From Bacillota bacterium (GTDB lineage: Bacteria; Bacillota; UBA4882; UBA8346), in NCBI GenBank assembly GCA_023394955.1, contig JAEWZY010000044.1, positions 1-21,782 of the forward strand: a stretch of 21,782 nucleotides of DNA, written 5' to 3'. The position numbers were made by a program, and so were the translations under genes. The notes below the pieces were generated by a model. It saw only the letters and a list, made by a program, of their open reading frames with translations, had not been told where the DNA came from and ran no database searches. This document shows positions 14,635 through 21,782 of this stretch, piece by piece (within the stretch, counting starts at the first letter, position 1; every line of letters starts with the position of its first letter).

Positions 14635-15051
14635 TTGCCTGTTACGGAAGGCATATTTAACAAGATTATAGTACAGTTTATTAAGATTTTAGTAATTTTT
14701 TTATTTCTCGCAGCATTCAATTCTTTTCTGCAGGTATTTGTGATCTTTAAAAGTCAAGAAATTATAAAATACCAATCTCAAATCCAAATATTAGAAAAAG
14801 AAATTAGCCGGACCAAGGTGGAAATAGCTTCTTTGGAATCCTTTGATCGGATTCAAACTATTGCTTTAAATGAATTAGGGATGAGGGCTGCCAATGCTAA
14901 TGATTATCGCTGGGTTGAAGCCATGCCGGTGGTTAAGGGCGGCGTTCCTGCGCACGAACAGGTTGCGTTGGAAATTGCTGAGGATGATCTTTGGGAACAT
15001 TTCTCTCGCTGGATCGGCAATATCGGAAAAACAATGGCTCAGTCGTTTTAG
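14635..15051 (+). CDS. FtsL/DivIC-like septum formation protein
   Basis: This 138-aa protein has the layout of the FtsL/DivIC family: a short cytoplasmic N-terminus, one membrane helix (about 11-38), a coiled coil (about 40-68) and the conserved RIQTIALNELGM segment (72-83), which matches the FtsL-type pattern ending in LGM. Such proteins are bitopic parts of the divisome, forming a complex with FtsB/DivIC and FtsQ/DivIB. The start is TTG 14635 with AAAGGAG ending 10 bases upstream. It has its own promoter and lies before the ileS T-box rather than in the usual mraZ-ftsL-murE cluster, so it may be a DivIC paralogue or a displaced FtsL. The C-terminal 45 residues are not conserved in any way I recognise. 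Confidence 0.65.
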   Translation: MPVTEGIFNKIIVQFIKILVIFLFLAAFNSFLQVFVIFKSQEIIKYQSQIQILEKEISRTKVEIASLESFDRIQTIALNELGMRAANANDYRWVEAMPVVKGGVPAHEQVALEIAEDDLWEHFSRWIGNIGKTMAQSF

Positions 15052-15123
15052 GTTCTTCGATAGTTAAAACGTCATTTATTTAAGAAACTTATTGCCGCTT
15101 AGATAGCTAATTTAAACCGGGCG

Positions 15124-15152
15124 TTGACGATCACCTCCGCTTATATTATAAT
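15124..15152 (+). promoter_or_regulatory. ileS: Sigma-A promoter of the ileS T-box transcript
   Basis: TTGACG (15124-15129) and a perfect TATAAT (15147-15152) are exactly 17 bases apart. Transcription should begin near 15159, just before the T-box leader. Confidence 0.85.
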
Positions 15153-15158
15153 AAATCT

Positions 15159-15413
15159 AACTTTATCTTCCGAATGACTGAGAAGGGGAAGAGTACCATT
15201 GACGACAGGCGGTAGCGAGCCGGGAGGGGTGGGAGCCGGCGCTGAGGCGGAATGGGAAGATCACCCCGGAGTCGCGTTTCGAACCTTAATGATAAGAAGT
15301 AGAAAATGCCGGTCTTCACCGTTACTGAAGCGAGAGTGAAAAGCAAGTTTTGCTTTTAAACCGGGTGGTACCGCGGGTGTAAGATCCGTCCCTTTTGAAG
15401 GGACGGGTTTTTT
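15159..15413 (+). ncRNA. T-box riboswitch, isoleucine-specific
   Basis: This leader senses uncharged tRNA-Ile and allows ileS transcription when isoleucyl-tRNA is scarce. Stem I begins with AATGACTGAGAAGGGGAAGA (15173 onward), a usual T-box opening, and its 3' side carries the candidate specifier codon ATC (15260-15262) in GAAGATCACC. The conserved T-box GGGTGGTACCGCGG is at 15363-15376. Its TGGT (15366-15369) can pair with the ACCA end of tRNA-Ile. A competing intrinsic terminator follows at 15386-15413. The start is inferred from the promoter. Confidence 0.93.
15386..15413 (+). terminator. Regulated intrinsic terminator of the T-box
   Basis: The stem CCGTCCCTT / AAGGGACGG (9 pairs, 3-base loop) is followed by GTTTTTT. 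It lies between the T-box sequence and the ileS ribosome binding site, and the antiterminator would use its 5' arm region. Confidence 0.9.
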
Positions 15414-15444
15414 GTTTGTTTAATATTTGAAAGGAGCATTTGTG

Positions 15445-18400
15445 ATGGGTAATTTTTGGGAAGTTGACACGAAAACCCCCGTCAATGCCAGGGAAGAAGC
15501 TACTTTAAAGCATTGGCAGATTGAAAAAATTCCGGAGCGGAGCATTGCTGATCGTGAAGGAGCGCCGCAGTTCGTCTTTTATGAAGGACCGCCAACTGCC
15601 AACGGCAAACCCGGGATCCATCACGTATTGGCCCGTACTTTAAAGGATACCGTCTGCCGTTATCATACCATGCTCGGGTTTCAGGTTAATCGAAAAGCCG
15701 GTTGGGATACTCACGGGCTGCCGGTGGAGATTGAGGTCGAAAAACAGTTGGGGCTTTCCTCCAAGCAAGGGATTGAAGCCTATGGGATCGAGCCCTTTAA
15801 TCAAAAGTGCCGGGAGTCCGTATTTACCTATGAGAAAGAATGGCGGCGGATGACGGAACGGATCGGTTATTGGCTGGATATGGACCATCCATATATTACT
15901 CTGGACAATAACTATATTGAGTCGGTCTGGTGGATTTTAAAGCGATACTTTGAAGAAGGTTTGATCTATGAAGGCCATAAGATCATGCCTTATTGTTCCC
16001 GGTGCGGGACCCCCCTGGCCTCCCACGAAGTTTCACTGGGCTATAAGGATGAAACCATCGATTCGGTTTATCTCCGGATGAAGGTTAAAGGTAAGGATAG
16101 CGAGTATTTCCTCGTCTGGACCACCACCCCCTGGACCCTCCCTTCTAATGTAGCCTTGGCCGTCAATCCAGCCTGCGCTTATGTCCGGGCCCGGCGGCCG
16201 GATGATCCGGCGGTCTATCTTTTGGTACGGGATCGGGTCGAGACCGTGCTGGGCAAAGAAGCCAGTATCATTGAGGAAATTAAGGGTGAGGCTCTGGTTG
16301 ATATAGAATATGAGCAACTTTTGCCTTTCGTCAAAGTGGAAAACAAAAACGCCTTTAAAGTTTATGGGGCTGACTTTGTTTCCACTGAGGACGGCACCGG
16401 AATCGTTCATATCGCGCCGGCCTTCGGCGAGGACGACTACCAATTGGGCAGGAAATATGAACTTCCAGTGGTCCAGCCGGTTGACAAAGAAGGCAAGTTC
16501 ATGCCGGAAGTGACTCCCTGGGCAGGCAGGTTTGTTAGGGAGGCCGATCTCGATATCACCCGTTATTTGAAAGCGGAAGGCAAACTATTTAGCAAGGAAC
16601 GGTTGACCCATTCCTATCCATATTGTTGGCGTTGTGATACGCCTTTGCTATACTACGCCCGCAAGTCATGGTATATTGCGACAACTAAATATAAAGACCG
16701 CTTAATCGCCAACAACAAGAAGATTAACTGGTTCCCCGAACATGTGGGCAAAGGCCGTTTCGGCAATTGGTTGGAGAACCTGATCGACTGGTCTCTCTCC
16801 CGGGATCGTTACTGGGGGACTCCTTTAAATATCTGGCGTTGTGAATCATGTGGCAAATTGACTTCGATCGGTTCCAGAGGAGAGTTGGCCGAACGGGCGA
16901 TTGAAAAGATTGATCCGGCCAGCATTGAACTGCACCGGCCTTATATCGATGAGGTCCACCTTACCTGCGAATGCGGTGGGAGAATGTCCCGGACTTCGGA
17001 AGTCATCGATTGTTGGTTTGATTCCGGTTCAATGCCTTATGCCCAATGGCATTATCCTTTTGAACACAAAGATGATTTTCACCGGCTCTTTCCGGCCGAT
17101 TTCATTTGTGAGGGCATTGATCAGACCCGGGGTTGGTTCTATTCGTTGCTTGCCATCGGGACTTTCCTGTTCGATCAACCTACCTTTAAGAATGTGTTGG
17201 TCAATGATTTGCTCCTCGATAAAAATGGGCAGAAGATGTCCAAATCCCGCGGCAATGCGGTCGATCCCTGGAAACTGATTGAGAAATACGGCGCCGACGC
17301 CACTCGTTGGTATTTGATGGCTGTCTCGCCGCCCTGGACACCGACGCGTTTCGATGAAGACGGTTTGAAAGAAGTATCCGCCAAATTTTTCGGAACCTTA
17401 CAAAACGTCTATTCCTTCTTTACCCTTTACGCCAATATCGACCACGCCGAACCGGCCGTTTATGAAGTGCCGGTCCCGGGGCGGGAGGAGATTGACCGCT
17501 GGGTCCTCTCACGTTTGAATACGGTTATCGCCCAGGTCCGTGAGGATATGAAGGTTTACGATTTGACCAGGGTGGTCAGGACGATTCAGGCTTTTGTAAT
17601 TGATGATCTTTCCAATTGGTATGTGCGCCGCTCCCGGGACCGTTTTTGGGCGTCGGAGATGGATACCAGTAAAAAGGCGGTTTACCGGACTCTCTGGGAG
17701 GTCTTAGTCACCATTGTCAAACTGATCGCGCCCTTTGCGCCTTTCCTGGCGGATGAGATTTACCGGAACTTGATTCAGGGCCTTGAGAATGGCAAGGCCT
17801 CAGTCCATTTGGAACTCTATCCCGAGGCTGACCAAAACCTGATCGATACCGATCTCGAAACGCACATGGGACTAGTAATCGACCTGGTATCCTTGGGCCG
17901 GGCGGCCCGAAATAAGGTGCAGATTAAGGTGAGACAACCGTTGGCAGCGATCAAAGTGGCCCGGAGTTGCCAACCGGTATTGGATCCCATGATCGAACTG
18001 GTAAAAGAGGAGCTAAACATCAAGGAATTAGAATACATCGATAATCCGGATGATTACGTTTCTTACACAGTGAAACCAAACTTTTCGGTGCTCGGCCCTA
18101 AATACGGTAAGCTATTACAAGGGATAGGCGCTGCTTTAGCTCAAGGTGACGCTGCTTCATTAGTGAAGACTTTACGGGAAAAAGGGTTTATCACATTGGA
18201 GATAAACGGCGCTTCAGTGACGTTAACCCAGGACGACCTTGAGATACGGGTGGAAGATAAACAAGGGTTTGCAGTGGAAATGGATCGCGGCCGTTATGTG
18301 ATTTTGGATATTCGTTTGACAAAAGATTTGATTGAGGAAGGTTTGGCCCGGGAGATCGTCTCCAAGGTCCAGAACATGAGGAAAGGCGCCGGGTTTGAAT

Positions 18401-18591
18401 TGACCGACCGGATCCGCCTGGAGTATCGGGCCGACGATGAAGTGGCCGCCGCTATCGAAGCTTTCCGGGATTATATTCAATCCGAAATTTTGGCAGTGGC
18501 CATCGAGCGGAAACAGGAGCAGGAGGCTTCCTTTGAGAAGTGGGACATCAATGGTCACCCGGCTGAGTTGAAGGTTATCAAGGAAAAGTGA
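15445..18591 (+). CDS. ileS: Isoleucyl-tRNA synthetase, type 2 (IleS2-like)
   Basis: This 1048-aa class Ia synthetase charges tRNA-Ile in the cytoplasm. ATG 15445 is chosen because GGAG (15433-15436) lies eight bases upstream; the frame is open to 15427. The HIGH-type motif reads GIHH (57-60), the KMSKS loop is 597-601, and AGWDTHGLPVEIEVE lies between. The central editing domain includes TTTPWTLPSN. Paired cysteines at 184/187, 394/397, 466/469 and 508/510 could bind zinc. The C-terminus has the long anticodon-binding extension of the eukaryote/archaea-like type and lacks the C-terminal zinc finger of type 1 enzymes. Type 2 enzymes are often naturally less sensitive to mupirocin; that applies to the family and was not shown here. 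Expression is controlled by the T-box directly upstream. Confidence 0.96.
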   Translation: MGNFWEVDTKTPVNAREEATLKHWQIEKIPERSIADREGAPQFVFYEGPPTANGKPGIHHVLARTLKDTVCRYHTMLGFQVNRKAGWDTHGLPVEIEVEKQLGLSSKQGIEAYGIEPFNQKCRESVFTYEKEWRRMTERIGYWLDMDHPYITLDNNYIESVWWILKRYFEEGLIYEGHKIMPYCSRCGTPLASHEVSLGYKDETIDSVYLRMKVKGKDSEYFLVWTTTPWTLPSNVALAVNPACAYVRARRPDDPAVYLLVRDRVETVLGKEASIIEEIKGEALVDIEYEQLLPFVKVENKNAFKVYGADFVSTEDGTGIVHIAPAFGEDDYQLGRKYELPVVQPVDKEGKFMPEVTPWAGRFVREADLDITRYLKAEGKLFSKERLTHSYPYCWRCDTPLLYYARKSWYIATTKYKDRLIANNKKINWFPEHVGKGRFGNWLENLIDWSLSRDRYWGTPLNIWRCESCGKLTSIGSRGELAERAIEKIDPASIELHRPYIDEVHLTCECGGRMSRTSEVIDCWFDSGSMPYAQWHYPFEHKDDFHRLFPADFICEGIDQTRGWFYSLLAIGTFLFDQPTFKNVLVNDLLLDKNGQKMSKSRGNAVDPWKLIEKYGADATRWYLMAVSPPWTPTRFDEDGLKEVSAKFFGTLQNVYSFFTLYANIDHAEPAVYEVPVPGREEIDRWVLSRLNTVIAQVREDMKVYDLTRVVRTIQAFVIDDLSNWYVRRSRDRFWASEMDTSKKAVYRTLWEVLVTIVKLIAPFAPFLADEIYRNLIQGLENGKASVHLELYPEADQNLIDTDLETHMGLVIDLVSLGRAARNKVQIKVRQPLAAIKVARSCQPVLDPMIELVKEELNIKELEYIDNPDDYVSYTVKPNFSVLGPKYGKLLQGIGAALAQGDAASLVKTLREKGFITLEINGASVTLTQDDLEIRVEDKQGFAVEMDRGRYVILDIRLTKDLIEEGLAREIVSKVQNMRKGAGFELTDRIRLEYRADDEVAAAIEAFRDYIQSEILAVAIERKQEQEASFEKWDINGHPAELKVIKEK

Positions 18592-18661
18592 ATCTGTTAA
18601 TCGAGTAACCGAATTAAGGCGATCATCGCCGGATGGTAATGATCGACGAGATAGTGGATAG

Positions 18662-18705
18662 AAACACGGCGCGCAAGGCTAGTATGGCATCGGCGCCGTG
18701 TTTTT
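18662..18705 (+). terminator. Intrinsic terminator after ileS
   Basis: An 11-base stem (18662-18672, AAACACGGCGC, with its reverse complement at 18693-18703) closes a 20-base loop, and the 3' arm runs into TTTTT. It is about 70 bases after the ileS stop. A smaller hairpin, CCGGC AAA GCCGG (18746-18758), lies between it and the end of the convergent M16 gene and may help end that transcript. Confidence 0.85.
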
Positions 18706-18768
18706 AAATTGCACTTTCTCGCCTTTTTCATCCTCTCGCTTTTACCCGGCAAAGCCGGACGTTTTACA

Positions 18769-20154
18769 TTATTCCTTAAGTTCCACAGGAGTCAATACGC
18801 TGAGACAATAGTTTTTAAAGTACTGACTCGCCACCCGCTGCAGATCGGCAGGTGTCACTTCTTCGACTAATTGTGGATAAATGTCGTCATAACTGTATCC
18901 AAAACCTAAAAATTCGTGCCGGGCTAAGAAAGAACCTTGAGCGGCGTTGGTCTCGTGACTCATTAGGTATTGGCCTTTAACAGAGCGTTTGGCTGTTTCT
19001 AATTCGGAGATTGGGACCGGCTCCTTGATTAACTTGTCGAACTCAGCGATGATGCCATCCTTGGCGGCGCGGTAATTTTCAGGGGCGGTAGCCATAAAGA
19101 CGTAAATTGAAGAACCAACTTCCGTTTTCCAGTAACCGGAGTTAACACTATAGGCCAATCCTCGTTTGTTCCGGAGTTCGTTGAAGAGCCGGGAACCCAT
19201 CCCGCCCCCCAATATTTCCGTCAATACATCCATAACCGGCGCGTCTTTACTTCGATAATCGGGGGCAGGATAGCCCAGCGCCATGAAAAGGCCTTCAGTA
19301 TTTTTTTCTTTTATAGAAAGTAGGTTGCGATCCTTAGCCGGAATTCGGCTCCAGAGTTGGAGCGGTTCGGATCCTTTGGGAAGTTTACCCAAGGTTTGAG
19401 CGAAGGAAGCGATGACCGTTTCCGGTTCAACCTTTCCGACCACACTAACGATCATGTTTTCCGGAACATAGGTTCTGCGATGCCAGGATATTAAGTCTTC
19501 TCGGGTTAACCTAGCGGTAGTTTCGGCAACCTCCTCCGGCAGGGCTCCGTTAGGATGGCTGCCGTAAAGAAGCTTGAAATAATTATTAAAGACAATGTTG
19601 GTAGGTTGGTCATCTGCCCCAGCCAATTGTTGCAGACGGATTGCTTTCTCCTTCGTAACTTCTTCCACAGGAAAGGATGGATTTTGGATCAGATCTAAAA
19701 AAATAGGGAGGCTACTCTCTAAACCGGATACGGTGGTCCGGAGGGTTACGTTACCTGAGCCGGCGCCGATTCCAGCCCCAATAAACGAGCCGGTGGCCTC
19801 GGTTTTTTCAGCAATTTTAGTGGCGTTCATGGTAGTTGTCCCTTTAGTTAGGACCCGTTGAGTCAGGGAAGAAACGCCTAATTTATCAAGAGGTTCGTAA
19901 TTTAATCCCATTTTAAGTATTAAATTGACTGCCACTACCTCGTTGGCAGGATTGGGTTTGATCAATAACGTCAGGCCATTAGCGAAGACTTTTTTAATCA
20001 CTGAAGCGCTATAGTTTCCGGGCGCCGACCGGTCTGAACCGGCCAAGGCCGATTTTTCATTAAAACCGGTTGTCAACACCGCTAATGTCAAGAGCAGGAT
20101 TAAAAATAATTTTAGTCCGAAGGACCTATGGATTTTATTTAGTTTGGTTAACAT
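18769..20154 (-). CDS. M16 peptidase-like subunit, zinc motif lost
   Basis: This 461-aa exported protein has the two-domain M16 fold. A signal peptide is present (hydrophobic 13-30, probable cleavage after ALA near 38). At the position of the zinc-binding HxxEH the aligned segment reads GVSSLTQR (93-100), so the ligands are replaced by Ser96, Gln99 and Arg100, and it should be inactive alone. It keeps the RGLAY segment (331-335), the Arg/Tyr substrate-binding pair typical of the C-terminal M16 half. In known M16B heterodimers, an inactive partner supplies these residues to the catalytic subunit. Its ATG overlaps the upstream gene's stop by one base (TAATG), with GGAGG upstream, so both are made together, which supports a complex. 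Confidence 0.9.
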   Translation of the reverse strand: MLTKLNKIHRSFGLKLFLILLLTLAVLTTGFNEKSALAGSDRSAPGNYSASVIKKVFANGLTLLIKPNPANEVVAVNLILKMGLNYEPLDKLGVSSLTQRVLTKGTTTMNATKIAEKTEATGSFIGAGIGAGSGNVTLRTTVSGLESSLPIFLDLIQNPSFPVEEVTKEKAIRLQQLAGADDQPTNIVFNNYFKLLYGSHPNGALPEEVAETTARLTREDLISWHRRTYVPENMIVSVVGKVEPETVIASFAQTLGKLPKGSEPLQLWSRIPAKDRNLLSIKEKNTEGLFMALGYPAPDYRSKDAPVMDVLTEILGGGMGSRLFNELRNKRGLAYSVNSGYWKTEVGSSIYVFMATAPENYRAAKDGIIAEFDKLIKEPVPISELETAKRSVKGQYLMSHETNAAQGSFLARHEFLGFGYSYDDIYPQLVEEVTPADLQRVASQYFKNYCLSVLTPVELKE

Positions 20155-21509
20155 TATTCTTTAACCTCCTCGGGTTGGACTGAAGCAAACACATAGGCTT
20201 TTAAATCAAGATATTTCCGGGCGACATTACGGATATCTTCAACGGTAGTCTTGGAGATGGCGTCTAGTTCTTGAAGGACATCGTCCAGGTCGCCGTAGAG
20301 TTCGTTTACTCCTAAAAAGGAGGCGATATTGGCGTTACTCTCCATCCCATAGGCGAGCTCACTTTCGAGGATGGCTTTAGCCCGGTCCAATTCCCCGTTA
20401 CTGATCCCTGTTTTAAGCAAACGTCCGATAACGGATTTAATCTCCTTTTCTACCAAAGACATTGGCTGATCTTTGGTTTGGGCCGATATCACAAACATCC
20501 CGATCTCATTATAAGTGCTGAACCAGGTCCCAATTGAACTTACTAGTTTTTTAGTTTCGCGTAATTCCTGATAGAACCTGGAACTACGGCCGTTTCCTAA
20601 AATTATATCTAACAGCGTGAAGGCGGCGCTTTCCTCAACAGTCAATTTAGGAAGGGGAAATCCGACCAAAATATATTGTTGGTCAACTGGTTTTTTAAGG
20701 GTAATTCGTTTGGCCCGTTTTAATTGGGGTGGGGTGACTAAAGTCTGAGACGGGAGTGGTTTTTGACTTTTAAAATCTCCCAAAAGCTCCTTGACTCGGT
20801 TGATGACTGCAACGGAGTCAACATCACCGGTAACGGTTAGGACTATGTTTTCAGGCTGATAATAGGTGTGGAAATAATCCAAGAGATGGTCCCGGTTGAT
20901 CCGGTTGAGGGTCTCGGCAGTGCCTAAAATGTCATTGGCGTAAGGAGTTCCGGCAAACACAGCGGGGTAAAAATTCCAATAAAGGATGCCTTGGGGTTGA
21001 TCTTGTTTCAGACGCCATTCCTCCAGAATCACCTTCCGCTCCTTATCGATTTCAACCGGGTCGATGCTGGAGTTTTTCAAGACATCCGCTTCTACCTCTA
21101 AAGCCAGATCGGTATATTCGCTGGGTACAACTATATAATAATGGGTCTTGTCAAGCGTGGTCGACCCCCCTAAATATCCGCCGACTCCTTCGATTTGCTT
21201 GGCGATCTGACCAACCGGACGGCTTGGGGTGCCTTTAAAAAGCATATGTTCCAGAAAATGAGAGATCCCGGCAAGTTCCGGAGGTTCATTTTTGGAACCG
21301 GCGCCCACCCAAACGTCAATGGCGGTAATCGGCGCAGCATGAGACTCTTTGACGATCAAGGTTAACCCGTTCTTTAAAACGGTTTTGGTATAAGGGTATA
21401 ATGTTTGTTTGAAATTGTTAATCTCGGCGGCGCTACTAAACGTAGGAAAAACAATTGAGAGAAGGATGATTGTTAATAAAAGGAATCGAAGTTTTTTTTT
21501 ATATTTCAT
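20154..21509 (-). CDS. M16 zinc peptidase, catalytic subunit
   Basis: This 451-aa exported protein has a signal peptide (basic MKYKKK, hydrophobic 9-21, probable cleavage near SSA-AE, 27-28). It carries the inverted zinc motif HFLEH (84-88) with the distal ligand Glu164 in ILEEW, 76 residues later, as is usual in M16. The glycine-rich GVGGYLGG and the HYYIVVPS strand also match the family. The Arg/Tyr pair of the C-terminal half is absent (Lys321 and Ser325 instead), which the downstream partner can supply. M16 enzymes degrade short or unfolded peptides inside a clamshell chamber; here this would happen outside the cytoplasmic membrane. GGAGGG (21516-21521) precedes ATG 21509. The pair is probably one operon; substrate unknown. 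Confidence 0.93.
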   Translation of the reverse strand: MKYKKKLRFLLLTIILLSIVFPTFSSAAEINNFKQTLYPYTKTVLKNGLTLIVKESHAAPITAIDVWVGAGSKNEPPELAGISHFLEHMLFKGTPSRPVGQIAKQIEGVGGYLGGSTTLDKTHYYIVVPSEYTDLALEVEADVLKNSSIDPVEIDKERKVILEEWRLKQDQPQGILYWNFYPAVFAGTPYANDILGTAETLNRINRDHLLDYFHTYYQPENIVLTVTGDVDSVAVINRVKELLGDFKSQKPLPSQTLVTPPQLKRAKRITLKKPVDQQYILVGFPLPKLTVEESAAFTLLDIILGNGRSSRFYQELRETKKLVSSIGTWFSTYNEIGMFVISAQTKDQPMSLVEKEIKSVIGRLLKTGISNGELDRAKAILESELAYGMESNANIASFLGVNELYGDLDDVLQELDAISKTTVEDIRNVARKYLDLKAYVFASVQPEEVKE

Positions 21510-21655
21510 AAGCGTCCCTCCAAAAAAACGGTGATAATATTAATAACTAAAAAAATCCAAATTGGTTTCTTAAATCTCATATTTTTTAGGTATTTCCTCT
21601 AAGTGCTTAACCTTCCTGCCACTAGCGATTAGTAAAAAAATCTATTTGTTATTAT

Positions 21656-21682
21656 CTCAACTTTCGCAGAGCGAAAGTTGAG
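21656..21682. other. Strong hairpin in the right-end intergenic region
   Basis: Perfect 12-base arms, CTCAACTTTCGC and GCGAAAGTTGAG, enclose the loop AGA. An outer repeat TGTTATT (21647-21653) / AATAACA (21690-21696) could lengthen the stem after an internal loop. No T run follows closely on either strand. It lies between the divergent M16 operon and the outward promoter. Confidence 0.6.
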
Positions 21683-21727
21683 TAAAATCAATAACAGACT
21701 GTAACTAAACCACGAATTAAATAGTAT

Positions 21728-21756
21728 TTGACAAAAGGCAAAAAATCATATAAAAA
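21728..21756 (+). promoter_or_regulatory. Outward-facing promoter candidate
   Basis: A consensus TTGACA (21728-21733) is followed after 17 bases by TAAAAA (21751-21756). It would transcribe a gene beyond the right edge, divergent from the M16 operon. Confidence 0.45.
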
Positions 21757-21782
21757 CACCCCTTCATTTGGTATAGTGGATT

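Noticed and set aside
18617..18629. Palindrome GGCGATCATCGCC after ileS as the terminator.
   Set aside because: It is short and not followed by T residues; the stem at 18662-18703 with TTTTT is the better terminator.

Overview
The window looks like chromosomal DNA of a Bacillota (Firmicutes) bacterium, probably Clostridia- or Limnochordia-like. The signs are a T-box leader in front of ileS, near-consensus sigma-A promoters, strong AGGAG-type ribosome binding sites, several TTG starts, HU and an FtsL/DivIC-like gene. An OmpA-domain membrane protein and a secreted M16 peptidase pair would also suit a diderm lineage, but the sequence does not settle this. No tRNA, rRNA, CRISPR array or insertion sequence was found.

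Layout. 1-1282: the end of a sugar-acid catabolic operon (sugar-phosphate isomerase/epimerase fragment, then a DlgD/YiaK-type 2,3-diketo-L-gulonate reductase). 1293-2639: a decayed YesN/YesM-type two-component system on the minus strand, in which a response-regulator start is fused to a sensor-kinase remnant carrying frameshifts and a stop. 2640-2960: an AT-rich gap with one copy of a hairpin repeat. 2961-8216: a tight plus-strand run of an EndoQ-like PHP nuclease fused to a UvrD/PcrA helicase (1100 aa), folD, and an M48 membrane metalloprotease. 8363-10009: a secreted TPR protein. 10262-10537: HU, followed by a terminator-like hairpin. 10658-12074 (minus): a GrpE-like protein and a TPR/OmpA-domain membrane protein. 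12075-12395: a gap with nested palindromes and the second hairpin-repeat copy. 12396-14363 (minus): a soluble PAS-PAS hybrid histidine kinase. 14535-15051: promoter and FtsL-like gene. 15124-18591: promoter, Ile T-box riboswitch and a type-2 isoleucyl-tRNA synthetase. 18769-21509 (minus): two coupled M16 peptidase genes whose active-site elements are split between the subunits. The right end holds a strong hairpin and an outward promoter.

The most interesting locus is the nuclease-helicase fusion. A deaminated-base endonuclease (EndoQ-like, with its metal-site histidines and a Cys pair) is joined to a full set of SF1A helicase motifs and ends in QLELF, which matches the bacterial sliding-clamp binding consensus. 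This suggests a self-contained repair enzyme that nicks at a damaged base, unwinds from the nick and is recruited by the clamp. Other points of interest are the 41-bp hairpin repeat with a compensatory stem change, the nested palindrome at 12175-12260, the two-component gene chimera and the complementary M16 pair.
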